From: CAVRXQ01 sp963838845
GTDB taxonomy: Bacteria > Actinomycetota > Acidimicrobiia > Acidimicrobiales > Bog-793
Direction of reading: 5' to 3'
DNA length: 64,000 bases
Assembly (NCBI GenBank): GCA_963838845.1
Contig: CAWISR010000003.1
Coordinates: 1,178,001-1,242,000, forward strand
Each line of letters begins with the position of its first letter. Position 1 is the stretch's first letter. Shown here piece after piece: positions 36,713 to 45,094 of the stretch. The notes beneath the pieces are model-generated. The model was given only the letters and a program-made list of their open reading frames with translations, searched no databases and had not been told where the DNA came from. The translations under genes were made by a program, and so were the position numbers.

Positions 36713-37572
36713 CGCATACCGCCAGGCCGAAGTTCGACCGTTATGGCCGATACGACATCGATGGTATGCCGCACACGAGAGCGACCACGATTGCCAAGAC
36801 GCTGGACGACTTGGAAAGCGTGCACTTGTGGCAACAGCGAAAACTCATCGCTGGACTCGTCCTACGTCCCGACCTTGTTGCCCGAGGCGCCGCGGCCGGC
36901 TCCAACGACCGATTTGAGATCGATAACGTCCGCGAGCAGGCGCTCGAGGCCGGAGGCGCGAACGCCGCCCGCAACATCGGGACCGCAGTACATCGGTTCA
37001 CCGAGCGACTCGACAGGCGTGAGGAGGTCGAGGTGCCCGCGCCATTTGACCGAGATGTGGCGGCGTACAGGAATGCCCTCGAAGAAGCAAACATCCGCGT
37101 CATACGCGACTACATCGAGTGCCTGGTAGTCGTCGACGGGCTGGCCGAACGCGTCGCCGGTACGTTCGACCGCCTGGTCGAAGTCGACGGCCGGCGCGTT
37201 GTGCTCGACATCAAGACCGGCCAGCGCCTCGACTTCGGATGGCCCGCCATTAGCACCCAGCTCTGCATATACGCGAGCGCTACCGCGATCGTGAACTTGA
37301 ATTCCGGGGAACGCCAGCCGATGCCCGAGGTTGACCAGCACCGAGCCCTCGTCGCCCACATTCCAGCCGGGCGCGGCGAGTGCACCATCTACTGGGTTGA
37401 CCTCGACGCCGGAAGAGACGCCCTCACACTCGCTCTCGAGGTACGCGCCGTGCGTCGGCGTCGCGACCTCGCCACCGTTTTCAGCACTTCAGAAGCTGAG
37501 TGCTCACGAAGCGTGTCCAAACACGCACAACGGGCCCGGCTACCGACCGGACCCGTTGTGCTCTACCAATAG
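36709..37572 (+). CDS. PD-(D/E)XK nuclease (RecB/Cas4-like) of the element
   Basis: A 287-residue nuclease-like protein. The active-site strand pair reads GTFDRLVEVDGRRVVLDIKTG (D...DxK) followed by QLCIYASA, the Q-Y motif of RecB/Cas4-type nucleases. Similar proteins in actinophages are placed with primase and helicase and process DNA ends during replication or recombination. The upstream ATG 36679 is possible, but GTG 36709 overlaps the previous stop as GTGA like the other junctions of this operon, so it is preferred. Cysteines for an iron-sulphur cluster are not evident. Confidence 0.75.
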   Translation: MTHTARPKFDRYGRYDIDGMPHTRATTIAKTLDDLESVHLWQQRKLIAGLVLRPDLVARGAAAGSNDRFEIDNVREQALEAGGANAARNIGTAVHRFTERLDRREEVEVPAPFDRDVAAYRNALEEANIRVIRDYIECLVVVDGLAERVAGTFDRLVEVDGRRVVLDIKTGQRLDFGWPAISTQLCIYASATAIVNLNSGERQPMPEVDQHRALVAHIPAGRGECTIYWVDLDAGRDALTLALEVRAVRRRRDLATVFSTSEAECSRSVSKHAQRARLPTGPVVLYQ

Positions 37573-37589
37573 AAAGGCAGTCTTACAAA

Positions 37590-38033
37590 ATGGTTTCAGA
37601 TAACAGCAATGAGAGTCTAAGCGACCGTCTCGATCGACCGGTTGCCCTGCCATGGCGTCCGACGAAGGGCGACAAGCTGATGGGGATTGTGGTGGGGCGC
37701 GAAACTCGTTCATCGCAATACGGCGACTACGAGGCGATCACGATTCGCGACGATGCTGACGGCGTGAACAAGTGCTGGCACGCCTTTCACACCGTCTCGA
37801 AGACCGAGGTAGCCAAGCAAAATCCGCAAGTCGATGATCGCATCGGGCTTAAGTACTGCGGAAAGTCTGGTGAGCAGGGCTACGAGATGTACGTGGTGAT
37901 CGTCGACCACGCCACGCCGAATTCTCTGACGGGGCTGGACGCCGAGCCCAATCAAAACGCTCCTGTCACCAATCCCACCGTCAGGGGAACAGGACGAGAG
38001 GTCACCGTCACCAGTGATGACGACGAGTTCTGA
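37590..38033 (+). CDS. Small replication-region protein, possible ssDNA-binding (OB-like)
   Basis: A 147-residue protein. The middle (LMGIVVGRETRSSQYGDYEAITIRDD ... DRIGLKYCGKSGEQGYEMYVVIVD) has the strand-rich look of an OB fold, and the acidic tail TSDDDEF is typical of single-stranded DNA-binding proteins. It lies between the nuclease and the primase-polymerase, which fits. The function is inferred from composition and context. ATG 37590 has an AGAAAGG upstream. The stop overlaps the next gene by 20 bp. Confidence 0.55.
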   Translation: MVSDNSNESLSDRLDRPVALPWRPTKGDKLMGIVVGRETRSSQYGDYEAITIRDDADGVNKCWHAFHTVSKTEVAKQNPQVDDRIGLKYCGKSGEQGYEMYVVIVDHATPNSLTGLDAEPNQNAPVTNPTVRGTGREVTVTSDDDEF

Positions 38034-38901
38034 CCTGCACGAGCGCGCCCGCGAGCTGGCGGGGGAGGGCATCTTCGTCTTCCCCTGCCGGCCGGGGACG
38101 AAATTTCCCGCCACAAAGAAGGGGTTTCACGACGCCACCACCGACCTCCACCAGATCGATCGATGGTGGACGGTTAACCCGAGCTACAACCTCGCCGTCG
38201 CTACGGGGCCAACCGGCTTTGTCGTCATTGATCTCGACCAGGGACCCATGTCGGTGGAAATGGTGAACGGGAGCCTTGAGGTGGTCTGCCATGATCCTGA
38301 CGGCTTCGGCAGCTGGCTCAGACTGCTTGTGGCCGGGCCACATGATTGGCCGACCACGCGCGAGGTAGGGACGCCCCGAGGTGGTCTCCATCTCGTTTTT
38401 CTGTCCCCGGCCGGTGTCCACATCCGTAACTCAGCCGGAAAGCTCGGCAACGGTATCGACGTTCGAGGCGAAGGTGGTTACGTGCTGGTCCCACCGTCGA
38501 TGAGCGAGCACGGCGCATACACCGCACAGAATGACCTGGCGCCGACCGCGTTGCCCTCCTGGCTTGTGGACCTGCTCACATCCTCCCCAGTTCCAACCCG
38601 ACTCGATCTGGCAACCCGGCTCGACGCGCCTGCGCGTTCAGGCTCCTATGGACAGGCCGTTCTCGAGCGTGAACTAGGTCGGGTGGTTATCGCACCCGTT
38701 GGCTCGAGAAATGACACGGTAAATCGGGCTGCATTCAACCTCGGAAGGCTCATCTCGGCTGGAGCGCTCGACCTCGACGAGACAGCCGAGGCGCTTCTGC
38801 TGGCAGCAACCCGCAGCGGGATTGGCGGAGCCGAGGCCGAGGCGACGATCAAGAGTGGGTTGCGTGCGGGACTCCGGTCGCCGCGCTGGAAGGTGTCGTG
38901 A
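38014..38901 (+). CDS. Bifunctional primase-polymerase (Prim-Pol) domain protein
   Basis: A 295-residue primase-polymerase that would make primers for element replication. The catalytic acidic pair is D73/D75 in GFVVIDLD, and H126 lies in GGLHLVF; both are diagnostic of Prim-Pol enzymes of plasmids and phages. The C-terminal ~80 residues form a helical extension (NRAAFNLGRLISAGALD) typical of PriCT-like modules. A strong candidate for the replication initiator together with the following helicase, which it overlaps by 4 bp. Confidence 0.88.
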   Translation: MMTTSSDLHERARELAGEGIFVFPCRPGTKFPATKKGFHDATTDLHQIDRWWTVNPSYNLAVATGPTGFVVIDLDQGPMSVEMVNGSLEVVCHDPDGFGSWLRLLVAGPHDWPTTREVGTPRGGLHLVFLSPAGVHIRNSAGKLGNGIDVRGEGGYVLVPPSMSEHGAYTAQNDLAPTALPSWLVDLLTSSPVPTRLDLATRLDAPARSGSYGQAVLERELGRVVIAPVGSRNDTVNRAAFNLGRLISAGALDLDETAEALLLAATRSGIGGAEAEATIKSGLRAGLRSPRWKVS

Positions 38902-39917
38902 CGGTCGACTGGAGCGAACTGAAAACGGCCGTACCGCCGACAGGAAATGGGTCTGAGCCGTGCGCGCTCGCCGACGTCCTGGACGCGCAGGTGTTGTCAT
39001 GGGCGGAACTCTCCGGCCTACCGCCGCCCGAACCACTGATCGAAGACATCCTTCTTTTGGACACGCTGACGATCTTGTTCGGGCCGCCCGGCGTGGGGAA
39101 ATCGTTCGTCGCCCTCGACTGGGGCTTGTCGGTCGCAACGGGGACGCCGTGGTTCGGCCATCAGGTGCGCCAGGGCACGGTATTGCATGTCGTGGCCGAG
39201 GGTGTGGCCGGAATTCCGCAGCGCGTCGATGCCTGGCTCGGGGCTCACGGTCTGAGCGACCCCGGCCTGGCCCGTTGGCTGCCACGAGCGGTCAACCTTC
39301 TCGATCCGCAATGGACTGGTGCGCTCACCGAGGTCGCGGCGCGGCGTTTGCCGGTGCTCACAATCATCGACACCGTGGCCCGCTCCATGCCTGGTGGCGA
39401 CGAGAACAGCTCGCGAGACATGGGCGCCTTCATCGAGGGGTGTGACCTCATCCGGCGAGCGAGCGGCGGAACGGTAGCTGGCGTCCATCACGTCCCACGG
39501 GAAGGAGGGCGACTTCGCGGCCATTCGAGCCTCGACGGGGCCGTTGACACCGCCATCGAAGCCCGCGGGGGCGATAACGGTTTCGTGCTCAAGTGCGCGA
39601 AACAGAAAGACATGGCGGCCTTCGCCGACATCCACCTCGCCCTTGCGGTTGTCGGTGATTCCTGTGTCGTCACCGACCGGACTGGTGGCGAGATGACCCC
39701 GAGCGGCCGAGAGGTACTCGCCGGGTTGGCCTCAGTCGAGGTCCCTGGTGGCGTGCCTGCATCAGTGTGGATGGGGGCTTGCACCGACATCGCGCGCAGG
39801 ACCTTTTTCCACTGGCGGTCCCGCCTCATCGTGCAAGACCTCGTTTGCACCTCGGGCAAGGGAAGGAATGCTCGCTACATGCTCTCCGAAGAGGGACGAC
39901 AGTGGCTGAACAAGTGA
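38898..39917 (+). CDS. RepA-like (RecA-fold) replicative helicase/ATPase
   Basis: A 339-residue RecA-fold ATPase: Walker A FGPPGVGKS (61-69), Walker B VLTIIDT ending D158, then a basic region with HHVPREGGRLRGHSSLDGAVD. The C-terminus looks like a winged helix (PASVWMGACTDIARRTFFHWRSRL). The family (AAA_25/RepA) supplies the helicase for plasmids, phages and satellites. Overlap with prim-pol suggests a two-protein replication module acting on the adjacent repeat region. Confidence 0.85.
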   Translation: MTVDWSELKTAVPPTGNGSEPCALADVLDAQVLSWAELSGLPPPEPLIEDILLLDTLTILFGPPGVGKSFVALDWGLSVATGTPWFGHQVRQGTVLHVVAEGVAGIPQRVDAWLGAHGLSDPGLARWLPRAVNLLDPQWTGALTEVAARRLPVLTIIDTVARSMPGGDENSSRDMGAFIEGCDLIRRASGGTVAGVHHVPREGGRLRGHSSLDGAVDTAIEARGGDNGFVLKCAKQKDMAAFADIHLALAVVGDSCVVTDRTGGEMTPSGREVLAGLASVEVPGGVPASVWMGACTDIARRTFFHWRSRLIVQDLVCTSGKGRNARYMLSEEGRQWLNK

Positions 39918-39931
39918 CCCGCCAGATGGGA

Positions 39932-40015
39932 TGCAAGTCGGTGCGATCAGGTGCAAGTTGCACCCGGTCAGTTAGTGCAACGCAACCCCCTCCCTTTAGG
40001 GGGGTTGCACTTGCA
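39932..40015. other. Candidate replication origin: TGCAA iterons and nested hairpin
   Basis: Six TGCAA/TTGCA words in 84 bp (39932, 39952, 39958, 39976, 40005, 40011). AGGTGCAAG (39950-39958) pairs with CTTGCACCT at 40010-40018. Between them is a perfect 9-bp stem, GCAACCCCC (39982-39990) with GGGGGTTGC (40000-40008). There is no T-run after the stem, so a simple rho-independent terminator is unlikely. It lies directly downstream of the primase and helicase genes, as in phage satellites. No gene is seen from 39918 to 40173. Confidence 0.45.
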
Positions 40016-40095
40016 CCTGAACCTCCCGGTGCCAGTGAGTCCCGGAAGCGTCCAGCCGTTGATGCGCGGAAACGATGCGCGCGAGGCTCGGTGCG

Positions 40096-40115
40096 CGCTG
40101 TCAACGCGCTGTCAT
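40096..40115 (-). repeat. Phased repeat (T/A)TGACAGCG x2, inverted copy of tRNA-proximal site (site 2)
   Basis: CGCTGTCAA (40096-40104) and CGCTGTCAT (40107-40115) read on the minus strand as TTGACAGCG and ATGACAGCG with the same 11-bp phase as at 31668-31687, in opposite orientation. They are about 60 bp upstream of terS. May be operator or recombinase-arm sites recognised by one element protein. Confidence 0.45.
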
Positions 40116-40173
40116 CGCTGCATTACCGCAGTTCAGTGACCACCGTTCGGGTTGGCAACCCGAATCCCAACCC

Positions 40174-40650
40174 ATGACAGCGCCAGCCCGTGGCTACTCC
40201 TGGCCGCCCTTTGAGTCGGGCAACCTGGCAGCTTTCAAGCATGGCGCTTACAGCCCGCGATTCGTCGATCCGTTGGCGGGGGAGATTGTCGCCGAAATTG
40301 CACAAGACATCGACTGGTGGCGCGGTTGTGATCAGCTCGCCGTCCGGGCGTTAGCGAGAGTCGAGGCACAAGCGGTGTTGCTCTACACGCGGCTCCATGA
40401 AGGTGACGAGTCCGTCAGTGTCCAATGGCTAAAGACGGAAGCGAGAGCGGAGTCGATGCGGGCGCGGCTCGGCCTCGATCCGCAGTCACGATTCCGGATG
40501 GGCCGAGACGTGGCAGCGGCAAACGTCGACCTCGCGCGACTGTGGGCTTCCGAAGGCTCCTTCGAATCCGATCAAGTCTCTGAAGCCGACACTCGCGAAC
40601 CCACGACCGCCCAACTGTCAGACGCGGAGGTTGAGAGTGGCAGCCGTTGA
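40174..40650 (+). CDS. Terminase small subunit-like protein
   Basis: A 158-residue protein. The start YSWPPFESGNLAAFKHGAYSPRF is typical of small terminase/packaging proteins of actinobacterial phages (the 'F..GN.aA.KHGA.S' motif), followed by helices rich in Ala/Arg and an acidic tail. It overlaps the large terminase gene by 20 bp. In satellites, TerS redirects helper packaging to satellite DNA. The small-subunit call depends on the motif and on the neighbouring large subunit. Confidence 0.75.
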   Translation: MTAPARGYSWPPFESGNLAAFKHGAYSPRFVDPLAGEIVAEIAQDIDWWRGCDQLAVRALARVEAQAVLLYTRLHEGDESVSVQWLKTEARAESMRARLGLDPQSRFRMGRDVAAANVDLARLWASEGSFESDQVSEADTREPTTAQLSDAEVESGSR

Positions 40651-42160
40651 CCGCCAGACGGTCGAGGCCGCTCGCACCGACGTTGCTGTCTTCGCCGAGG
40701 CGTTGATTGGTCAACCTTTGTGGGAACACCAGCTCGACCTTGCCCGGTCGACAGACCGGATACGAAGCGTGGCTGCAGGACGTCAGGTCGGGAAAACACG
40801 AACGTTGGCTGTCTGCTCTCTTCACGAGGCGTATTCGTCACCAGGTCGACGGGTGCTCATCGTCTCGGCCGGCGAGGAGGCCGCGAAGGACTTGCTCGCC
40901 GAGGTATCGACGCTGGCAACCTCGCCCTTGCTTGCAGGATCTGTGATCGACGACGAGCACCATCTGCTCTCTCTCTCGAACGGCTCCACGATTCGTTCGG
41001 TGCCTGCATCGGAGAAACAGGTTCGCGGCAAGAGCGTCGACCTCCTCGTCGTGGACGAGGCCGCGTTCGTGGCAGAAGACATCTGGACGGCGGCGAAGTA
41101 CACAGCCATCAGCCGACCGGGAAGCCGAGTGATCCTGGCGAGCACTCCTTGGGGAAGACGCGATCGGTTCTTCGCCCTTGCGTACCGTGCCGGGCTGCGC
41201 GGTGAGACCGGGTACGCGTCGTTTCGTTGGCCGTCGACCGCGAGTCCTTTGGTCGACTCAGAGTTGTTGGCCATGTGGCGCGAATCGAGCAGTGACCGGG
41301 AATACCGACGTGAAGTGTTGGCCGAGTGGGTTGACTCGGAGGGTGCCTACTTCTCTGACGAGGAGCTTTCCCCGGCCGTGTGCGATTACACGCTTGTCCC
41401 CCCGGCTGAAGCGCCTCGCCGCAACGTCGTGGGCGGGATCGACTGGGGTTTTGCTCGAGACAGCTCCGCGCTCGTGCTGATGTCAGAGGCCGCGGCAGAC
41501 GATCTGCCAGGGGAGTGGCCGAGAAGAACCTTTTTCCTTCCCTGGATCGACGAAGGTGTAGGTGTCCCATTCGCGGCCTTCGTCAACCGAGTTATTGATG
41601 CGATCAATGGCTACCGCGTAGCGGTCCTCGCGTCAGAGACAAACGGCGTCGGTGCAATGCCCACACAAGAGGTGCGTCGTCTTGCGAGTGGCCGGGTAGC
41701 GAGGATCGTCAATGTCGCGACGACTGCGTATTCTAAAGAGGACGGATTCGGGCGCATCAAATTGCTGTTGCAACAAGGTCGACTCGCGTTGCCTCGTTAT
41801 CCGCGCCTCCTTGGTCAATTGTCGGCGCTCGAGTTTGAGGAGCGCGACAGTGGCTCAGTCCGAATTGCAGTTCCCGCGCGAGTCGGGCACGACGACCTCG
41901 CCATGGCACTTTCTCTTGCTGCAGGCGTCGCTGACGTTGCGTCGCTCCCATCGTTTTTGACGATTCATGCGCCCATCGGCGTTATCCCGGGTGTGCGTCG
42001 AGGGCTCATCGTGAGCCCATCTTTACCGGCGTCCGCGCTTCGCACTCAAAAAGCGATGGGCGCGGGCGAAAGGGGGAACCGAACTCCGGTCCGTTTGGGA
42101 CGGCGCTTCAGCATTCCGGAGGACCTGCAGAGGTTCTATACGCCACCAGGTCGGAGGTAA
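40631..42160 (+). CDS. Terminase large subunit (ATPase-nuclease)
   Basis: A 509-residue packaging motor. The ATPase has Walker A AAGRQVGKT (ending T56), Walker B LLVVDEAAF (D141/E142) and coupling motif ILASTPWGRRD. The nuclease domain has GGIDWGFARDSSAL (~270), a SETNGVG motif (~336) and HDDLAMALSLA (~419), all carrying the acidic residues of the RNase H-like fold. Length is normal for TerL and no key residue is missing. No portal, protease or capsid gene follows. The TTG start overlaps the terS stop. Confidence 0.88.
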   Translation: MRVAAVDRQTVEAARTDVAVFAEALIGQPLWEHQLDLARSTDRIRSVAAGRQVGKTRTLAVCSLHEAYSSPGRRVLIVSAGEEAAKDLLAEVSTLATSPLLAGSVIDDEHHLLSLSNGSTIRSVPASEKQVRGKSVDLLVVDEAAFVAEDIWTAAKYTAISRPGSRVILASTPWGRRDRFFALAYRAGLRGETGYASFRWPSTASPLVDSELLAMWRESSSDREYRREVLAEWVDSEGAYFSDEELSPAVCDYTLVPPAEAPRRNVVGGIDWGFARDSSALVLMSEAAADDLPGEWPRRTFFLPWIDEGVGVPFAAFVNRVIDAINGYRVAVLASETNGVGAMPTQEVRRLASGRVARIVNVATTAYSKEDGFGRIKLLLQQGRLALPRYPRLLGQLSALEFEERDSGSVRIAVPARVGHDDLAMALSLAAGVADVASLPSFLTIHAPIGVIPGVRRGLIVSPSLPASALRTQKAMGAGERGNRTPVRLGRRFSIPEDLQRFYTPPGRR

Positions 42161-42301
42161 GGGAGCCGCGGCAAGGACCGGTGCTACTGGTGCGGTGCGC
42201 TCGTCGCCAAAGTCGACGCCAAAGGCCCGAGATCGACGCCGCCTAACCCGGCGCTACGAGGGACTTACGTCGTATCCAACTCACTCCATCTCGGCGAGTA
42301 A
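42161..42301 (+). pseudogene. Possible HNH nuclease fragment after terL
   Basis: In the frame directly after the terL stop there is a startless 46-codon stretch, GSRGKDRCYWCGALVAKVDA..., ending at 42301. The CxxC preceded by D-x-C resembles the beginning of phage HNH endonucleases, which often follow or flank terminase genes. It lacks the HNH half and overlaps the 3' end of the next gene. It may mark where the element was cut off on the right, but it is too short to prove homology. Confidence 0.25.
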
Positions 42302-43469
42302 CCACCGCCACATCGATCGGACCCCCGACCGTCTCGGCGTCGGCTTGGGTAAGTTGACGGAGCACCTGGAGGCCGACGAGAGACTCCGCCATTCGTGCAA
42401 CTTCAGCCGGAGGAAGCCCCGCGACGGTATTGATCATCGGCTCGACGAACTCCTTCCAGGACAACTCTGTAAAGTCGTTTTGTAACGCCTCGTGGGCTTC
42501 CGTTTCGAGGCGATCAAGCTGTGATGTGAGCGCGGGGTTGGCTTTTCCAAGTTGCTTTACGTCCGCGCACAGCTGCTCTAATCGCTCATGTGCCTTGTCG
42601 CGAAACGCGGGGTTGTAGCCGCCGAGAAACGTGTGGACGGCCTCGGTTTGCCCCAGCGGAACAATGCTCACGTTCATGTCTGTCGAGATGCTCGTCGCAT
42701 CCACCGGCCCTGCGCGAAGTCGCCCGTCGACTATTCCTTGGAATGTCGCTTTCTCAAAGGCGGGAAACACTTCATCGGATCCGTAACCGACGATAGTGAG
42801 AACTGCGTCGAGCCGGAATGGCTCATAGACGCCGAGAAGGGTCGCCGCGAGTTTGGTTGCTTCAGCATCACCCGCGCTACTTCGCGGCGTATCGTCAAAT
42901 ACCCACTCGCGTGCGTCGTTGAGCTGAGCCTCGTGAGCCTTCAGCAGCGCGTTGCAGTCGACGTCCTCCCATCCGGGCATCTTCGGTTGCCTCTTGAGAT
43001 AGGCGAGGCTTGAAGAGATTGCCGCCTGAACGACACCAGCAGCTTCTGGGGACTCCCATTCTGAATCGTCGATATTTTGCTCATTGCACTGTCGCAGGAT
43101 CGTGTCGCGGACAGACAGAAAGTAATCCCGCAACATCCAACTTAGGTAGTCATCCTGCGCCTCTTTCGTGAATAGTTCGCTCTGGGATGGCACCCACGTT
43201 TCAAGATGTTCCCGGTAATTGGAAACCTTGCTCAGAGGTGAGTCGGGAAGAGTCCGTATCCACTCTCCGAGGAGCACTGAATAGGGAACACCGAGCAACT
43301 CTGTCGAGCCGCTGTGGAGAACGAGGATTTTGTGCGGTGACGGCAGCCCGAAGATCTTCTCGGCAGTCGGAAAGGTTCGCCGAGGGCCGTCTGGACCAGC
43401 GAGGGTGACGCTGCTGTCGCTGGAAGCCACCGCGCAAAGCTTGTTCAGAATCACTGTTTGAGAAGTCAC
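42243..43469 (-). CDS. Ntn-hydrolase/proteasome-like protein, last gene of a 4-gene operon
   Basis: A 408-residue protein. The start (TSQTVILNKLCAVASSDSSVTL ... TAEKIFGLPSPHKILVLHSGSTELLGVPYSVLLGEW) resembles HslV/proteasome-beta-like Ntn hydrolases that read 'AV.A.DSAVT ... K.F.L....P.gi...G...mgvP.e.l...'. The Thr2 after the start could be the nucleophile once Met is removed. The rest (residues ~95-408) is an unfamiliar helical extension with a late WIRR strand. GTG 43469 overlaps the upstream gene by 4 bp. The fold call comes from pattern memory and needs a profile search. Confidence 0.5.
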   Translation of the reverse strand: MTSQTVILNKLCAVASSDSSVTLAGPDGPRRTFPTAEKIFGLPSPHKILVLHSGSTELLGVPYSVLLGEWIRTLPDSPLSKVSNYREHLETWVPSQSELFTKEAQDDYLSWMLRDYFLSVRDTILRQCNEQNIDDSEWESPEAAGVVQAAISSSLAYLKRQPKMPGWEDVDCNALLKAHEAQLNDAREWVFDDTPRSSAGDAEATKLAATLLGVYEPFRLDAVLTIVGYGSDEVFPAFEKATFQGIVDGRLRAGPVDATSISTDMNVSIVPLGQTEAVHTFLGGYNPAFRDKAHERLEQLCADVKQLGKANPALTSQLDRLETEAHEALQNDFTELSWKEFVEPMINTVAGLPPAEVARMAESLVGLQVLRQLTQADAETVGGPIDVAVVTRRDGVSWIRRKSLVAPG

Positions 43470-44242
43470 GTCAAGCGATCCTTTCCTTGAGCCCACTTTG
43501 ACTCGACGCGGACTTCTCGGACTGGACCGCCCGCCTCGAAGAAGTCGACGTGTTCGATCCGTTCGTGGCGGGTACACGCCATCGCCGAGATGATCCGCAT
43601 CAGTTGGTCACGGTCGAGCGAAACTTGGGGGGAGACCTCGATCACGGTCGGGACGCTGGGATAGGTGACGTTCGCCACTTCCTCGATCGACAGCACTCTG
43701 GCGAGCATCCAAGAGAGCAGGTCGGGGTCATCGAACGGCTCAAGTGCGCCGTAAAGGAGAAACTCTTCTCGGAACACCTCTTCGTAGGGGGTTTCATACA
43801 GGTACCCCCGCCGACGCGGGTCGTCCGAGAAGCTCAGCAGCGAAACGGAATTCGAATCGCTTCCTCCCCAATCGAAGGAAAGGACACTTCCCTCCACTGC
43901 GACCGAGGGCTCGTGTTGCAGGTCGAACAGCCACCACTCGTTCAGCTGGTATTCGGGTCCGCCGAGTGCGTCTTCGAGCTCGGGATCGTAAAGAGGACTC
44001 CGCTCGAACAGCTCGACGAGCCCGAGCTCGTTCATCGACGTCGGAGTCGGCTGCAGCAAGGCGCGCCCGCGCGGAGCCCCCAGCACGGGTACCAGTGCGC
44101 GGTCCAGCATCAGGCGCAGGTCCGAAAAAAACTGGCGCGATCGGTCCTCGACAGCGGACTGGTTGCTTTCCTCGGTGGTGGCCTTCTCTCCTGGCAGGAG
44201 GCGGAGAGATCGCGCCGACCTCTTCGGGCGCGCCTCATCCAT
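43466..44242 (-). CDS. Hypothetical protein (258 aa), third gene of the operon
   Basis: A 258-residue acidic protein that I do not recognise. A basic N-terminus (RPKRSARSLRLLPGEKATTEE) is followed by segments rich in aromatic and acidic residues (NEWWLFDLQHEP, SFDWGGSDSNSVSLLSFSDDPRRRGYLYETP). The C-terminal part has a conserved-looking TVIEVSPQVSLDRDQLMRIISAMACTRHERIEHVDFF. It overlaps the membrane-protein gene by 8 bp and the Ntn-like gene by 4 bp, so its product is probably made with them and may form a complex. Confidence 0.6.
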   Translation of the reverse strand: MDEARPKRSARSLRLLPGEKATTEESNQSAVEDRSRQFFSDLRLMLDRALVPVLGAPRGRALLQPTPTSMNELGLVELFERSPLYDPELEDALGGPEYQLNEWWLFDLQHEPSVAVEGSVLSFDWGGSDSNSVSLLSFSDDPRRRGYLYETPYEEVFREEFLLYGALEPFDDPDLLSWMLARVLSIEEVANVTYPSVPTVIEVSPQVSLDRDQLMRIISAMACTRHERIEHVDFFEAGGPVREVRVESKWAQGKDRLT

Positions 44243-44687
44243 GGCTCTCTCCCGAGGAATGGGGGAAGTGGCCGAAGTGGCCTGCCAGGAACAAACCGCC
44301 GAGCAGCATCCCGATGTTCGCCAACGCCTGGTTGTGCTGCGATCGGATCATCCGGTACGTGGCGTCGATCTCAAGGAGCGTCGGCTGTCGTCCGAGGTGC
44401 CCTCTCAGCATGAGCTCGACCTGCTGCGGCGTGACGTTCGTCTGATCGAGCGTCCGCAACTGCTGGTTGTACCAACGGCCCCCGCGCACGAGCGCCCTCC
44501 CGATCGGTACGGCGACCAACAGGAAGACGAGCCCACCGAACGCGATTCCGTCGACGATCGACAAGAATTGGTGGGACGACCGGCTGCCGGCGGACGGATG
44601 GACGAGCAGGGCGATTACCGCGAAGAGCACCACCCAGGTCCAGTACGCCTTTCGGCGCGAGGTCCAGGGTCTTTTGAAGAAGTTCAT
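44235..44687 (-). CDS. Small membrane protein, second gene of the operon
   Basis: A 150-residue protein with two strong hydrophobic segments (YWTWVVLFAVIALLVH and VDGIAFGGLVFLLVAVPIG), a polar middle with RTLDQTNVTPQQVELMLRGHLGRQPTLLEIDATYRMIRSQHN, and a weaker hydrophobic C-terminus (LANIGMLLGGLFLAGHF). The His-rich tail HFGHFPHSSGESHG is notable. It could anchor the operon's other proteins at the membrane. It overlaps the upstream gene by 4 bp (ATGA). Confidence 0.65.
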   Translation of the reverse strand: MNFFKRPWTSRRKAYWTWVVLFAVIALLVHPSAGSRSSHQFLSIVDGIAFGGLVFLLVAVPIGRALVRGGRWYNQQLRTLDQTNVTPQQVELMLRGHLGRQPTLLEIDATYRMIRSQHNQALANIGMLLGGLFLAGHFGHFPHSSGESHG

Positions 44688-45094
44688 TTCGAAACCCCCG
44701 GGCCGGTTCCGAGCTCGAAGCGAATCCGTTCCTCGACGACATCGGACGGGGTCGGGCCGTCAAATCTGAGCACTCTCCACCCCTCCGAGCGACGCTGATC
44801 GCAGCGTTCGTCAAAGAGGACGGCCTCGCCACTGGGCAGCGTCCTGAATCCGACGAAGATCCGTTGATGGTCGACGCCGAGGAATCGCGCCGTTATTCGC
44901 AACAGCGGGTACGAGCCTCCGTTGTGCGCGAGGCTCCATCGGTAGAGTCCTTGCCGGGTTTCGACGTAGATGCTCCACGGGAACTCGGTCGCGAGCGAGA
45001 CGGCGGCCGCCACCTCATCAATCGGCGCGTATTCCCGCGTACTGCACAGTGCCGCGACCGCTTCGGGGCGCGGGCTCAAATCCCAGATCGACAC
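44684..45094 (-). CDS. Hypothetical protein (136 aa), first gene of the operon
   Basis: A 136-residue soluble protein of unknown fold. The pattern FPWSIYVETRQGLYRWSLAH ... RIFVGFRTLPSGEAVLFDER ... GWRVLRFDG suggests a mostly beta structure. GTG 45094 is well supported by a strong AGGAGG ribosome binding site 6 nt upstream. No longer frame in its register is convincing. It heads a four-gene, fully overlapping operon. The 274 bp upstream (to 45368) hold the promoter and I see no other gene there. Confidence 0.6.
   Translation of the reverse strand: MSIWDLSPRPEAVAALCSTREYAPIDEVAAAVSLATEFPWSIYVETRQGLYRWSLAHNGGSYPLLRITARFLGVDHQRIFVGFRTLPSGEAVLFDERCDQRRSEGWRVLRFDGPTPSDVVEERIRFELGTGPGVSK

Noticed and set aside
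39982..40008. Rho-independent terminator at the C/G-rich hairpin
   Set aside because: No T-run follows the stem, and the hairpin is embedded in TGCAA repeats, so an origin or protein site is more likely.
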